This document shows positions 16,522 through 25,135 of a DNA stretch of 64,000 nt, piece by piece. Numbering within the stretch: position 1 is the first letter of the stretch; each line of letters starts with the position of its first letter. The position numbers were made by a program, and so were the translations under genes. Origin of the DNA: Yersinia aleksiciae (GTDB taxonomy: Bacteria > Pseudomonadota > Gammaproteobacteria > Enterobacterales > Enterobacteriaceae); the NCBI RefSeq assembly GCF_001047675.1, contig NZ_CP011975.1, positions 3,016,073 to 3,080,072 on the forward strand. The letters run 5' to 3'. The notes beneath the pieces are model-generated. The model was not told the DNA's origin. It saw only the letters and a list, made by a program, of their open reading frames with translations, and made no database searches.

Positions 16522-17799
16522 ATGTCAGAGTCACAGGCGCGTTCAGAGAAACAGAGTTCGTTGTTCAGTCAGATTAACCCGCCAGCGCGGCTGCTGATGG
16601 GGCCGGGGCCTATCAATGCTGATCCTCGGGTGCTGCGCGCGATGTCCAGCCAGTTGATCGGGCAATATGATCCGGCGATGACGGACTATATGAATCAGGT
16701 GATGGCGCTCTATCGCGGGGTTTTCCGCACTGAAAATCGGTGGACGATGCTGATTGATGGCACCTCTCGTGCGGGGATCGAGGCGGTTTTGCTGTCGGCG
16801 ATCCGCCCCGGCGACAGAGTGCTGGTGCCGGTTTTTGGCCGTTTCGGCCATCTATTGTGTGAGATAGCCCGCCGCTGTCGCGCCGAGGTGCATGTCATTG
16901 AAGTGCCGTGGGGTGAGGTTTTCAGCCCTGACATGATTGAAGATGCCATCAAACGAGTGCGCCCGCGCCTGCTGCTGACAGTGCAGGGAGACACCTCAAC
17001 CACCCTGCTGCAACCACTGGCCGAGTTAGGCGACATCTGCCGCCGCTATCAGGTGTTGTTCTACACCGATGCCACCGCCTCGCTGGGGGGGAATCCATTG
17101 GAAACCGATGCCTGGGGGCTGGATGCGGTGTCGGCTGGGTTGCAAAAATGCCTCGGCGGCCCCTCCGGCACCGCTCCTGTCACCCTTAGCCCGCAATTTG
17201 CCGAACAAATACGTCGCCGTAAATGCATTGAGCAGGGGATCCGCACCCAGGATCACACTGATGGCGACGAAGAGATGATCTACTCCAATTACTTTGATCT
17301 GGGCATGATCATGGATTATTGGGGGCCAGAGCGGCTCAATCACCATACTGAAGCCACCAGCATGTTATTTGCTGCGCGCGAGTGTGCCCGTGTCATATTG
17401 GAAGAGGGGCTGGATAACGGCATCGCCCGCCATGCCTTACAGGGGGCGGCACTGTTGGCGGGGATTCAAGGGATGGGGCTTGCCGTGTTTGGGGATTTAC
17501 AGCACCGAATGAACAATGTGCTGGGGGTCGTTATCCCACAGGGGATTCATGGCGAGCAGGTGCGGCAGCTGATGCTGAATGATTTTGGTATCGAGATTGG
17601 GACCTCATTCGGGCCGCTGAAGGACAAAATTTGGCGCATCGGCACCATGGGCTATAACGCCCGTAAAGATTGCGTGATGCTGACACTGGTGGCGCTGGAG
17701 GCCGTGTTGAATAGGCTCGGTTTTACCACAGTGCAAGGGGCGGGGTTGCAAGCCGCATGGGGTATTTACCAAGCCGAAAGTGACGTGGCCTTAACCTAA
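16522..17799 (+). CDS. Class V aminotransferase, ureidoglycine--glyoxylate transaminase-like
   Basis: This is a PLP enzyme of the alanine/serine:glyoxylate aminotransferase group. The N-terminal block LLMGPGPINADPRVLRAMS, then GQYDPAMTDYMNQVM, resembles PucG and HpxJ, which transfer the amino group of (S)-ureidoglycine to glyoxylate in purine catabolism. The PLP lysine is in SAGLQKCLGGPSG (about residue 209), and the Asp that binds the ring nitrogen is in FYTDATASLGG. The length is 425 residues. No other purine-degradation gene is in the window, so the substrate is uncertain. It is transcribed alone, toward yafV. Confidence 0.75.
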   Translation: MSESQARSEKQSSLFSQINPPARLLMGPGPINADPRVLRAMSSQLIGQYDPAMTDYMNQVMALYRGVFRTENRWTMLIDGTSRAGIEAVLLSAIRPGDRVLVPVFGRFGHLLCEIARRCRAEVHVIEVPWGEVFSPDMIEDAIKRVRPRLLLTVQGDTSTTLLQPLAELGDICRRYQVLFYTDATASLGGNPLETDAWGLDAVSAGLQKCLGGPSGTAPVTLSPQFAEQIRRRKCIEQGIRTQDHTDGDEEMIYSNYFDLGMIMDYWGPERLNHHTEATSMLFAARECARVILEEGLDNGIARHALQGAALLAGIQGMGLAVFGDLQHRMNNVLGVVIPQGIHGEQVRQLMLNDFGIEIGTSFGPLKDKIWRIGTMGYNARKDCVMLTLVALEAVLNRLGFTTVQGAGLQAAWGIYQAESDVALT

Positions 17800-17822
17800 C
17801 GCGGCGCCGCAGCCGCCAATCA

Positions 17823-18593
17823 TTACAGCAGTAAAAATTTGTCGGTATCACGCCAGGCGGGGAAGGCCTCGCGATAGGCTTGCAAGGCTTCCAAAGACAA
17901 TTCGGCATCCAATTGCGCCGCTTGATCAGGTTCTGCCTGTGCCAGCGTCTCGCCCTGCATATCCAGAATCACACTGTCGCCCTGATAGTGATGGCCGTTG
18001 TCATCATCGCCGACGCGATTACAACCAGCGACGTAAGCCTGATTTTCTATCGCCCGCGCCGCCAACAGGGTTTGCCAGTGTTGGGTGCGGCCAGCAGGCC
18101 AGTTCGCCACATAGAGCGCTAAATCATAATCTTGCTGATTACGTGTCCACACTGGAAAGCGCAGGTCATAGCAGATTTGCGGCAGAATTCGCCAGCCACG
18201 CCACTCCACCACTTTGCGTTCGGTACCCGCATGATAGTAATGGTGCTCTCCAGCCATGCGGAATAAGTGGCGCTTATCGTAGTGATGAACTTTCCCGCTA
18301 GGCTCCACCAGTAAGAAACGGTTAACGGCCCCACCGGGTATTTTCAGCGCCACACTGCCGCCGACTAACGCCTCGGTTTGACTGGCCCAGTGACGTAACC
18401 AGGCGACGATTTCGGCCTCCGGTAGCGTATTGTCAGCCGCATTCATGGCAAAACCGGTGGTAAACATCTCTGGCAGCACAATGACATCGCGCTGGCGCAG
18501 TGGCTCCAGCAGCATCTCAAAGTGTCGCAGATTCGCCTGCGCATCCAGCCACACCAGTGGCTGTTGCAGAAGCGTCAGTTTTAAAGTTGACAT
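17823..18593 (-). CDS. yafV: Omega-amidase / nitrilase-family amidohydrolase YafV
   Basis: It is predicted to hydrolyse alpha-ketoglutaramate (and related omega-amides) to 2-oxoglutarate and ammonia. The carbon-nitrogen hydrolase triad is visible: Glu in VLPEMFTTGF (about 42), Lys in HYDKRHLF (about 107) and the nucleophile Cys in PQICYDLRFP (about 140). The length is 256 residues. The ATG at 18593 lies inside the end of mtnE (13-base overlap), so the two are coupled. That pairing makes sense: a glutamine-using transaminase leaves alpha-ketoglutaramate, which this enzyme removes, pulling the last step of methionine salvage forward. Confidence 0.9.
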   Translation of the reverse strand: MSTLKLTLLQQPLVWLDAQANLRHFEMLLEPLRQRDVIVLPEMFTTGFAMNAADNTLPEAEIVAWLRHWASQTEALVGGSVALKIPGGAVNRFLLVEPSGKVHHYDKRHLFRMAGEHHYYHAGTERKVVEWRGWRILPQICYDLRFPVWTRNQQDYDLALYVANWPAGRTQHWQTLLAARAIENQAYVAGCNRVGDDDNGHHYQGDSVILDMQGETLAQAEPDQAAQLDAELSLEALQAYREAFPAWRDTDKFLLL

Positions 18594-19741
18594 AATCGCT
18601 CCGCAGCGGCGTCCAGCGTAGCCTCCTGTTTGGCGAAGCACAGCCGGATCAGTTTATGAGGGAAGGGGCCTTCGCAGAATACCGATAAGGGGATCGCGGC
18701 CACACCCACATGTTCCGTCAGCCATATGCAGAATTCAACATCATTGAGATCGGAAATTGCACTGTAATCGGCCAGTAAGAAGTAGGTACCTTCGCTGGGC
18801 AAGATTTTCAGGCGGCTGGTGGAGAGGGCGCTGATAAAGCGGTTACGGCGGGCGCGGTAGAACTCGGGCAATTGCTGCCAGTGTTCAGGTTCAGCATTCA
18901 GCATATCGGCCAGCGCCAGCTGCACTGGCGTACAGACTGAGAAGGTCAGATATTGGTGAATTTTGCGCACTTCAGCGCTGATGGCGGCGGGGGCGATGCA
19001 ATAACCCACCTTCCAACCGGTCATATGGAAGGTTTTACCGAACGATGAAACAGCGATCGCCCGCTGGCGCAATTGCGGATGTGCCAAGACGCTGGCATGG
19101 CCCGAGGCGCTAAAGCAGATGTGCTCGTAAACTTCATCACTCAGCACATAAATATTACGTTCCGCAATCACTTGCCACAATTGCTCAAAATCGGCTGCGC
19201 GCCATACGGTCGCCGACGGGTTATGCGGTGTATTGACGATCACCAGCCGCGTGCGCTCAGAAACCAGATCGGCAAATTCAGCCCAATCCGTGGCGAACGC
19301 CGGGGGCTTGAGCGCAATGCGCTTGAGGATGCCGCCGGCCAGTTTCACCACTGGCGCATAACTGTCGTAGCTGGGATCAAAGCAGATAACTTCATCGCCG
19401 GGGCGCACCAACGCGGTAATGGCCGCAAATAAGGCTTCGCTGGCACCGGTGGTAATGGTGACTTCGCTGTCAGCATCGGGCTGCCAACCATAGAGGCTAG
19501 CCGTTTTCTCGGCGATAGCATTGCGTAACGGTGCCACGCCTGTCATGGGGGCGTATTGGTTGGCACCTTGGCTGACATGATAGGCCAATCGCTGTTTTAG
19601 GTAGTCTGGGCCATCAAAATCGGGAAACCCCTGCGACAAATTAATCGCCTGATGTTTTTGTGCCAAGGCACTCATTTGGGTGAATATTGTGGTGCCTTGT
19701 GCAGGCAATTTGCTGTCTGGAATAAAAGATAAGTGGCTCAT
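18581..19741 (-). CDS. mtnE: Methionine aminotransferase (YbdL/MtnE type)
   Basis: It transaminates 4-methylthio-2-oxobutanoate to methionine, the last step of methionine salvage. This is a fold-type I class I/II aminotransferase with NLSQGFPDFDGP near the N-terminus, the coenzyme contacts NTPHNPSATVW and SDEVYEH, and the PLP lysine in SSFGKTFHMTGWKVGY (about 234). At 386 residues it equals E. coli YbdL, which it resembles closely. The start ATG at 19741 gives MSHLSFIPDSKLP with AGGAG upstream; longer in-frame starts would cover the promoter. It is divergent from mtnB across a MetJ-box-like array. Confidence 0.9.
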   Translation of the reverse strand: MSHLSFIPDSKLPAQGTTIFTQMSALAQKHQAINLSQGFPDFDGPDYLKQRLAYHVSQGANQYAPMTGVAPLRNAIAEKTASLYGWQPDADSEVTITTGASEALFAAITALVRPGDEVICFDPSYDSYAPVVKLAGGILKRIALKPPAFATDWAEFADLVSERTRLVIVNTPHNPSATVWRAADFEQLWQVIAERNIYVLSDEVYEHICFSASGHASVLAHPQLRQRAIAVSSFGKTFHMTGWKVGYCIAPAAISAEVRKIHQYLTFSVCTPVQLALADMLNAEPEHWQQLPEFYRARRNRFISALSTSRLKILPSEGTYFLLADYSAISDLNDVEFCIWLTEHVGVAAIPLSVFCEGPFPHKLIRLCFAKQEATLDAAAERLCQL

Positions 19742-19825
19742 GGCAGGGGAAGACTCCTGATGCTGTATGTTGCTGTCAGCTGTATGTTGCCGTAAATATA
19801 GCACGATGTTAATATTTGGCAATCA

Positions 19826-19857
19826 AGACGTTTAGATGTATAAACGGCTAAATGACG
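19826..19857. promoter_or_regulatory. MetJ operator (tandem met boxes)
   Basis: Consecutive 8-mers AGACGTTT, AGATGTAT and AAACGGCT match the met box AGACGTCT at 7, 6 and 6 of 8 positions, in exact 8-bp register; a fourth (AAATGACG) is weak. The array lies between mtnE and mtnBCD and would place both under MetJ and S-adenosylmethionine control. Confidence 0.7.
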
Positions 19858-19957
19858 TAATTTGCTAAGCATAGATAAAAATGTGCTAAACGTTATCGTC
19901 GGGCGGATTGCCGTGGCAACATGCCATGGCACACCCACACCACAACAGGGATATGCA

Positions 19958-20593
19958 ATGACAGAAAATGTACAACTTGGCGCGCTGTTAGCCGCCTGCC
20001 ACTGGATCGGCGAGAAGGGCTGGTGCCCGGCGACTGGCGGTAATATGTCCCTGCGGCTGGATGCGGCTCAATGTTTGGTGACGGAGTCGGGCAAGGATAA
20101 AGGTAGCCTGACCGCCGACGATTTATTACTGGTGGAGACCGCGAACAACCATGTTCCCAGTGGTCGCACGCCTTCGGCGGAGACCGGTCTACATACGCTG
20201 CTTTATCGCCTGTATCCTGAAATCAACGCGGTGCTACATACTCACTCAGTGAATGCTACGGTGCTATCACGGGTTGAGCGCAGCAATGAGTTAGTGTTGC
20301 AAGGTTACGAAATGCAGAAGTCGTTATCGGGCCAGCGCAGCCACTTGGATAGTCTGGTGATCCCGATTTTTGATAATGACCAGGATATTCCCGCCTTGGC
20401 ACAACGAGTGGCGACACTGGCGGATAATCACCCGCTGCAATACGGCTTTTTGGTCCGAGGTCATGGCCTCTATTGTTGGGGAGCGAGTGTGGCTGAAGCT
20501 CGCCGCCATTTGGAAGGGCTGGAGTTTCTGTTCCAGTGTGAGCTGCAACGTCGATTGCTAGAAGTGAACACGCAACAAGGGGAGGTGAAATGA
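19958..20593 (+). CDS. mtnB: Methylthioribulose-1-phosphate dehydratase
   Basis: It dehydrates 5-methylthioribulose 1-phosphate to 2,3-diketo-5-methylthiopentyl 1-phosphate. It is a class II aldolase-fold enzyme with GNMSLRL near residue 29, catalytic Glu in PSAETGLH, and Zn-binding His in [13 protein letters not shown] and RGHGLYCWG. The ATG at 19958, after an AGGG, gives [18 protein letters not shown] and 211 residues; an upstream in-frame codon would extend into the MetJ site. It is the first gene of mtnBCD and overlaps mtnC by four bases (ATGA). Confidence 0.95.
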   Translation: MTENVQLGALLAACHWIGEKGWCPATGGNMSLRLDAAQCLVTESGKDKGSLTADDLLLVETANNHVPSGRTPSAETGLHTLLYRLYPEINAVLHTHSVNATVLSRVERSNELVLQGYEMQKSLSGQRSHLDSLVIPIFDNDQDIPALAQRVATLADNHPLQYGFLVRGHGLYCWGASVAEARRHLEGLEFLFQCELQRRLLEVNTQQGEVK

Positions 20594-21270
20594 TTCAGGC
20601 GATTGTGACCGATATTGAAGGCACCACCACTGACATCCGTTTTGTCCATCAAGTGCTGTTTCCCTATGCCCGCGAGCGGCTAACACCTTTTTTGCTTGAG
20701 CATCAGCAGGATGAGGACGTTGCTGCCTCGCTGGCCGATTTACGCCGCGAACTGGCGCAGCCGGACGCTGATATTGAAACACTGGCTGTCGCCTTGCACG
20801 GTTTTATGGATGAAGACCGCAAATCTACCGCGCTGAAAGCCATTCAGGGCATTATTTGGCGTACCGGCTATCTGCAAGGGGATTTTCGCGGCCATCTTTA
20901 TCCGGACGTCGCCCAGCAATTGGCTGATTGGCAGCAGCAGGGAGTGGGGTTGTATGTCTACTCATCCGGCTCAGTTGCGGCCCAGAAATTGCTGTTTGGC
21001 TACAGTGATGCGGGGGATTTACGCCCACTGTTCAACGGCTATTTTGATACCCATGTGGGGGCCAAGCGCGAAGTTGTCTCTTATCAGAATATCGCCACTC
21101 AGTTAGGTATCGCACCGCAAGCCTTGCTATTTTTGTCTGATATTCGCCAAGAGCTGGATGCGGCGCAACGGGCGGGCTGGCATACCTGTCAGTTAATTCG
21201 CGATCTCCCTGATAGCGAGAGCCATCATCCCCAGGTAAACCGTTTCGATCAGATCGATTTAGCGATTTAA
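20590..21270 (+). CDS. mtnC: Enolase-phosphatase E1
   Basis: This is a bifunctional HAD-superfamily enzyme that enolises the diketo phosphate of the salvage pathway and then dephosphorylates it to the acireductone. The HAD motif I is [11 protein letters not shown] with Asp8 as nucleophile and Glu10. Motif II is [14 protein letters not shown] and motif [14 protein letters not shown]. The length is 226 residues, normal for the family. The start overlaps the mtnB stop (ATGA), indicating translational coupling. Confidence 0.96.
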   Translation: MIQAIVTDIEGTTTDIRFVHQVLFPYARERLTPFLLEHQQDEDVAASLADLRRELAQPDADIETLAVALHGFMDEDRKSTALKAIQGIIWRTGYLQGDFRGHLYPDVAQQLADWQQQGVGLYVYSSGSVAAQKLLFGYSDAGDLRPLFNGYFDTHVGAKREVVSYQNIATQLGIAPQALLFLSDIRQELDAAQRAGWHTCQLIRDLPDSESHHPQVNRFDQIDLAI

Positions 21271-21294
21271 ATCGCGTGTAGAGGATATAACAGC

Positions 21295-21837
21295 ATGAGT
21301 GGATTAACGATTTTCAGTGACCAGCAGCCCGATCAACCGCTGTGGCAGAGCCGCGATGCGGATGAAATCCAGCAGCAATTGACGGCGATTGGTGTGCGCT
21401 TTGAGCGCTGGCAGGCTGATCGTGAGCTGGGCGAGAACCCGCAGCCTGAGGCGGTGATTGCGGCTTATCAGCATGAAATTGATCGGTTGGTGGCGGAAAA
21501 AGGCTATCAGAGCTGGGATGTGATCAGCATGCGGCCCGACAATGCGCAGCGTGACGTCTTGCGTGAGAAATTTTTATCGGAGCACACCCACGGCGAAGAT
21601 GAAGTGCGCTTCTTCGTTGAGGGTTTTGGGCTATTTTGTTTGCATCTGAATGGTAAAATTTACCAAATTCTATGTGAAAAGAATGATTTGTTGTCAGTGC
21701 CAGCAGATACCCGCCACTGGTTCGATATGGGGTCAGCACCGAATTTTACCGCGATTCGGGTATTTGATAATCCTGAAGGTTGGGTGGCACATTTTACTGG
21801 CGATAAGATCGCTAATGAATATCCCCGCCTAAAATAA
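21295..21837 (+). CDS. mtnD: Acireductone dioxygenase
   Basis: It oxidises the acireductone of methionine salvage; with Fe2+ the product is the 2-oxo acid precursor of methionine, with Ni2+ the off-pathway products that include CO. The cupin metal site is complete: His97, His99 and Glu103 in [12 protein letters not shown], and His141 in DTRHWFDMG. The length is 180 residues. It lies 24 bases after mtnC and ends the operon. No clear terminator follows; an inverted dispersed repeat does. Confidence 0.97.
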   Translation: MSGLTIFSDQQPDQPLWQSRDADEIQQQLTAIGVRFERWQADRELGENPQPEAVIAAYQHEIDRLVAEKGYQSWDVISMRPDNAQRDVLREKFLSEHTHGEDEVRFFVEGFGLFCLHLNGKIYQILCEKNDLLSVPADTRHWFDMGSAPNFTAIRVFDNPEGWVAHFTGDKIANEYPRLK

Positions 21838-21877
21838 GGACATGAAGCCTATTTAAGCTTGTTTTATTGTCCGGAAT

Positions 21878-21970
21878 CCGGCGGGGCGACTGCACCGATG
21901 GGCGCTCCGACGGCTCACGCCGTGGCGACCCATTCGGCAAATTTCCCCGCCTATCAGTCCTCTTATCAAC
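21878..21970 (-). repeat. Dispersed GC-rich repeat, family 1, copy C (inverted)
   Basis: The reverse complement aligns with the repeat at 866-966 along its length: GGCGGGGAAAT, ATGGGTCG, an ACGG...CCGT hairpin and GAGCGCCCATCGGTGCAG are shared. It fills the gap between the convergent mtnD and mtnA. Confidence 0.65.
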
Positions 21971-21988
21971 CAGAGAGCGACGGGCTAG

Positions 21989-23074
21989 CTAGCGCTTAGG
22001 CTGGAAGAAGCCTGCGGCCACTTGTTCTGGCGTGATAACGCCGCTGTCTAATACCCAACCACTGATTAATGCTGCCGGAGTGACATCAAACGCCGGGTTG
22101 TACACTGACGCACTCTCTGGTGCCCATTGGCAATGGCCAAAACTTCCCGTCACGCCCATCACCTCGCTGGCGGCACGTTGCTCAATAGGGATCGCCGCGC
22201 CATTAGGGCAGGCAGGATCATGGGTAGTGTGCGGGGCGGCCACATAGAAGGGAATGCGGTGATAGTGAGCCAATACCGCCAGACTGTAGGTGCCAATTTT
22301 ATTCGCCACATCACCGTTGGCGGCAATGCGATCCGCGCCCACCCAGACAGCATCCACTTTGCCCTGTGCCATCAGGCTGGCAGCCATCGAATCACAAATC
22401 AATTGATATGGAATGCCCAGCTCACCCAACTCCCAAGCGGTTAAACGCCCGCCTTGTAATAAAGGCCGGGTTTCATCCACCCATACCTGACGAATATTGC
22501 CTTGTTGATGTGCACGCAGTAACACACCGATAGCGGTACCGATGCCCGCAGTTGCTAGCCCGCCGGTGTTGCAGTGCGTGAGCAGATTGCTGCCCGGTTT
22601 AACTAAGGTCGCACCATGCTGAGCAATGCACTCACACAATTCGCGGTCTTCCTCCACCAGACGCAGCGCCTCGTGGGCCATGGCTTCGACCCAGTTGGCT
22701 TGTAATAGCGCCTGCTGCATCCGTGCCAGATTATTCATCAAATTAACCGCAGTCGGGCGCGATTCACGCAGCGCAATCAATGCCTGTTCAAGTTGCGCTT
22801 GAGATAAGCCGCGCTCTGCCAGTAAGGCCAGCAATAGGCTGGCGGACAGGCCAATCAGGGGCGCACCACGAACGCGCAGTGTTTGAATGTGCTCAATCAG
22901 CAGCGCCACGGTATCGGCAGACAACCACACCTGACGTTGTGGCAAAGCCTGCTGGTCGAGTATCCAAAGCTGGCCATCTGCAATTTTTAAGCTGGTTGTT
23001 TGTAAATTGAACGTTTGTAAATTGATCGCTTGTAGATTGATCGTTTGTAACTCACGCCTGTTGAAGGTCTGCAT
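21989..23074 (-). CDS. mtnA: Methylthioribose-1-phosphate isomerase
   Basis: It isomerises 5-methylthioribose 1-phosphate to methylthioribulose 1-phosphate. It belongs to the eIF2B alpha-like family: [11 protein letters not shown] near residue 70, catalytic Cys in [14 protein letters not shown] and Asp in [14 protein letters not shown] are all present. The first 30 residues are unusual: three 15-bp tandem units plus a partial fourth (22998-23057) encode INLQ/FNLQ repeats before the conserved [21 protein letters not shown]. The length is 361 residues. It is divergent from mtnK across a MetJ-box-like site and an ERIC element. Confidence 0.95.
   Translation of the reverse strand: MQTFNRRELQTINLQAINLQTFNLQTTSLKIADGQLWILDQQALPQRQVWLSADTVALLIEHIQTLRVRGAPLIGLSASLLLALLAERGLSQAQLEQALIALRESRPTAVNLMNNLARMQQALLQANWVEAMAHEALRLVEEDRELCECIAQHGATLVKPGSNLLTHCNTGGLATAGIGTAIGVLLRAHQQGNIRQVWVDETRPLLQGGRLTAWELGELGIPYQLICDSMAASLMAQGKVDAVWVGADRIAANGDVANKIGTYSLAVLAHYHRIPFYVAAPHTTHDPACPNGAAIPIEQRAASEVMGVTGSFGHCQWAPESASVYNPAFDVTPAALISGWVLDSGVITPEQVAAGFFQPKR
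22998..23057 (-). repeat. 15-bp tandem repeat within mtnA
   Basis: Units GTTTGTAAATTGAAC, GTTTGTAAATTGATC and GCTTGTAGATTGATC (plus strand) follow in exact register, then a decayed fourth. The period is a multiple of three, so copy-number change would lengthen or shorten the MtnA N-terminus by five residues without a frameshift. Confidence 0.85.
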
Positions 23075-23135
23075 TGTCAGTTAAATCCATGTTGCGTTAT
23101 TGCATCTGGTTTCTTATTCTGCCAACATGCCATAC

Positions 23136-23151
23136 GGATGTATAGACGTCT
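23136..23151. promoter_or_regulatory. MetJ operator (perfect met box)
   Basis: AGACGTCT at 23144-23151 is a perfect met box, preceded in register by GGATGTAT (5 of 8). It is 70 bases upstream of the mtnA start. The ERIC element begins at the last base of the perfect box, on the mtnK side. Confidence 0.65.
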
Positions 23152-23277
23152 ATACCCTTCTTTTTTGAAGTTACAGTGTTGTTAGCCGCTCTCACTCACC
23201 CGAATCACTGACTTGAGTCAGCTCAGCGGGATTCATTCGTTTGCTGCCTGGCTGTACCACCAATAAATTTGGGTAAA
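23151..23277 (+). repeat. ERIC element (about 127 bp)
   Basis: From TATACCC to GGGTAAA, the element carries the ERIC core TCACTCACCCGAATCACTGACTTGAGTCAG and the right arm TTTGCTGCCTGGCTGTACC. It occupies the middle of the mtnA-mtnK intergenic region. Confidence 0.82.
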
Positions 23278-23369
23278 TATTTTTATGCCTAACTAAAGAA
23301 TAATTTCACGGCTCAGCAAATGGTTGGCGGTGAGTGGATCAGAATCAGGATAGAACAAAGAGGTTGAAG

Positions 23370-24569
23370 ATGTCGCGCTACTATACATTTACTGCTGCGG
23401 ATGCCGTTGAATATGCTCGTCAATTTGGTCAAGTGGCCGATCCACTGGCCTTGGTCATGGCAGATGAAATTGGGGATGGTAACCTCAATCTGGTCTTTAA
23501 AATCCGTGATGCGGCGGGCGTCAGTCGAGTGATTGTTAAACAGGCGCTGCCCTATGTGCGCTGTGTCGGTGAATCCTGGCCGTTAACTTTGGATCGCGCC
23601 CGTATTGAAGCCGAAACCCTACTGACACACAGCCAATTTTGCCCACAACACACGGTAAATGTGCTGCATCACGACGCGGAACTGGCGGTTATGGTGCAGG
23701 AAGATCTATCCGACCATGAAATCTGGCGTAGTGAACTGATTCAAGGAAAATATTATCCGCAGGCGGCTTCGCAACTGGGCGAGTATCTGGCGCAAACTCT
23801 GTTCCATACCTCAGATTTTTATCAGTCGGCGCAAGCCAAAAAAGCGGCTGTGAGTCGCTATACCAACCCTGAGTTGTGCCAAATCACCGAAGATTTGTTC
23901 TTTACCGACCCCTATATTGACCATGAACGCAATAATTTTGAGCCAGCGCTCTTACCGGATGTGCTAACACTGCGGCAGGATAATGCGCTCAAGTTAGCGG
24001 TGGCGTCGCTAAAACACCGTTTCCTTAGCAAGGCTGAGGCCTTGCTGCACGGTGATATTCACAGCGGATCCATTTTTGTAGCTGATGGTCGGCTGAAAGC
24101 CATTGATGCTGAGTTTGGTTTCTATGGCCCCATCGGGTTTGATATCGGCACTGCGCTGGGGAATTTACTGCTCAATTACTGCGGTTTACCCGGATTAGCT
24201 GGCCCACGGGATGCGGCGGCGGGGCGTGAGCAGCGGCTCAAAGATATCCATCGGGTTTGGCAAACATTTGCTGAGCGTTTTGTGGCGTTGAGTCAGGAGA
24301 AAACCCAAGACTCGGCGTTGGCGACGCAAGGGTATGCGCAACAATTTCTGCAACAGGTGTGGGTTGATGCGATTGGCTATTGCGGCAGTGAGCTGATTCG
24401 CCGAACTATTGGGTTGGCGCATGTGGCAGATCTGGATAGCATTGCTGATGGTGAGATGCGCAGAGCATGCCAACGTCATGCGTTGAGCCTGGGGGCGACT
24501 TTAATATTGGCAGCACCACATATTGGTAGTGTTGATGATTTGGTGGCTCGTATTCGGCAAAATGGGTAA
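23370..24569 (+). CDS. mtnK: 5-methylthioribose kinase
   Basis: It phosphorylates 5-methylthioribose at C1 with ATP, starting methionine salvage in bacteria that split methylthioadenosine in two steps. It has an aminoglycoside-phosphotransferase-like kinase fold: [14 protein letters not shown] (glycine-rich strand, about 32-45), the catalytic loop [11 protein letters not shown] (about 231) and [15 protein letters not shown]. The ATG at 23370 gives [16 protein letters not shown] and 399 residues; a GTG 36 bases upstream is in frame but less likely. It is a single gene with a terminator at 24617. Confidence 0.96.
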   Translation: MSRYYTFTAADAVEYARQFGQVADPLALVMADEIGDGNLNLVFKIRDAAGVSRVIVKQALPYVRCVGESWPLTLDRARIEAETLLTHSQFCPQHTVNVLHHDAELAVMVQEDLSDHEIWRSELIQGKYYPQAASQLGEYLAQTLFHTSDFYQSAQAKKAAVSRYTNPELCQITEDLFFTDPYIDHERNNFEPALLPDVLTLRQDNALKLAVASLKHRFLSKAEALLHGDIHSGSIFVADGRLKAIDAEFGFYGPIGFDIGTALGNLLLNYCGLPGLAGPRDAAAGREQRLKDIHRVWQTFAERFVALSQEKTQDSALATQGYAQQFLQQVWVDAIGYCGSELIRRTIGLAHVADLDSIADGEMRRACQRHALSLGATLILAAPHIGSVDDLVARIRQNG

Positions 24570-24616
24570 TTCATTCATTTATTGTGTACTGAATGATGAG
24601 AATGCCTGAATAGTAT

Positions 24617-24644
24617 AAACCTGCAAATTAATGCAGGTTTTTTT
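24617..24644 (+). terminator. mtnK terminator
   Basis: The stem AAACCTGCA/TGCAGGTTT is followed by seven T in total, 48 bases after the mtnK stop. The AT-rich stretch 24645-25047 beyond it contains no gene that I can support. A 12-bp palindrome GCGGTTAACCGC lies at 25048-25059. Confidence 0.9.
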
Positions 24645-25135
24645 ATTATTTATCTTCATGTGATTATTGATATGCAATCTACTCGCCTTATTAGTACTCT
24701 TTTTTTTGGTTTTTACTTTTTTTATAACGCCTCGGCATACTAAATTAAGCCCACATTGTTCTGGTGGTCTAGGGTTCGGTTATCTAATCAAGAGTATTCA
24801 TTGCCTTATGTTGTTCTCTCGCGATTAATATCAATGAATACATTTTGATAATTATTTTTTATAATAACTTACTATTATTTAATGTTGTTGCTTTCTCTTT
24901 TATCTTAAATAACTATTTGTGATAAATATGTCCACTACATTAGGCTGGTACATCAAAGAATAAGTTAATTTTTAGATGGGGAATAGAGTGTTAATAGACT
25001 ATTTCAGGGTTACTTTTCTTTATGATTTGCTTAATGGCTAATTGGACGCGGTTAACCGCTCGGACCAGCATTAAATAATAATGACTGTTATTGTTTTTGG
25101 TTGGTGTTATTCCTATTATAAATGGGCATTTTTGT

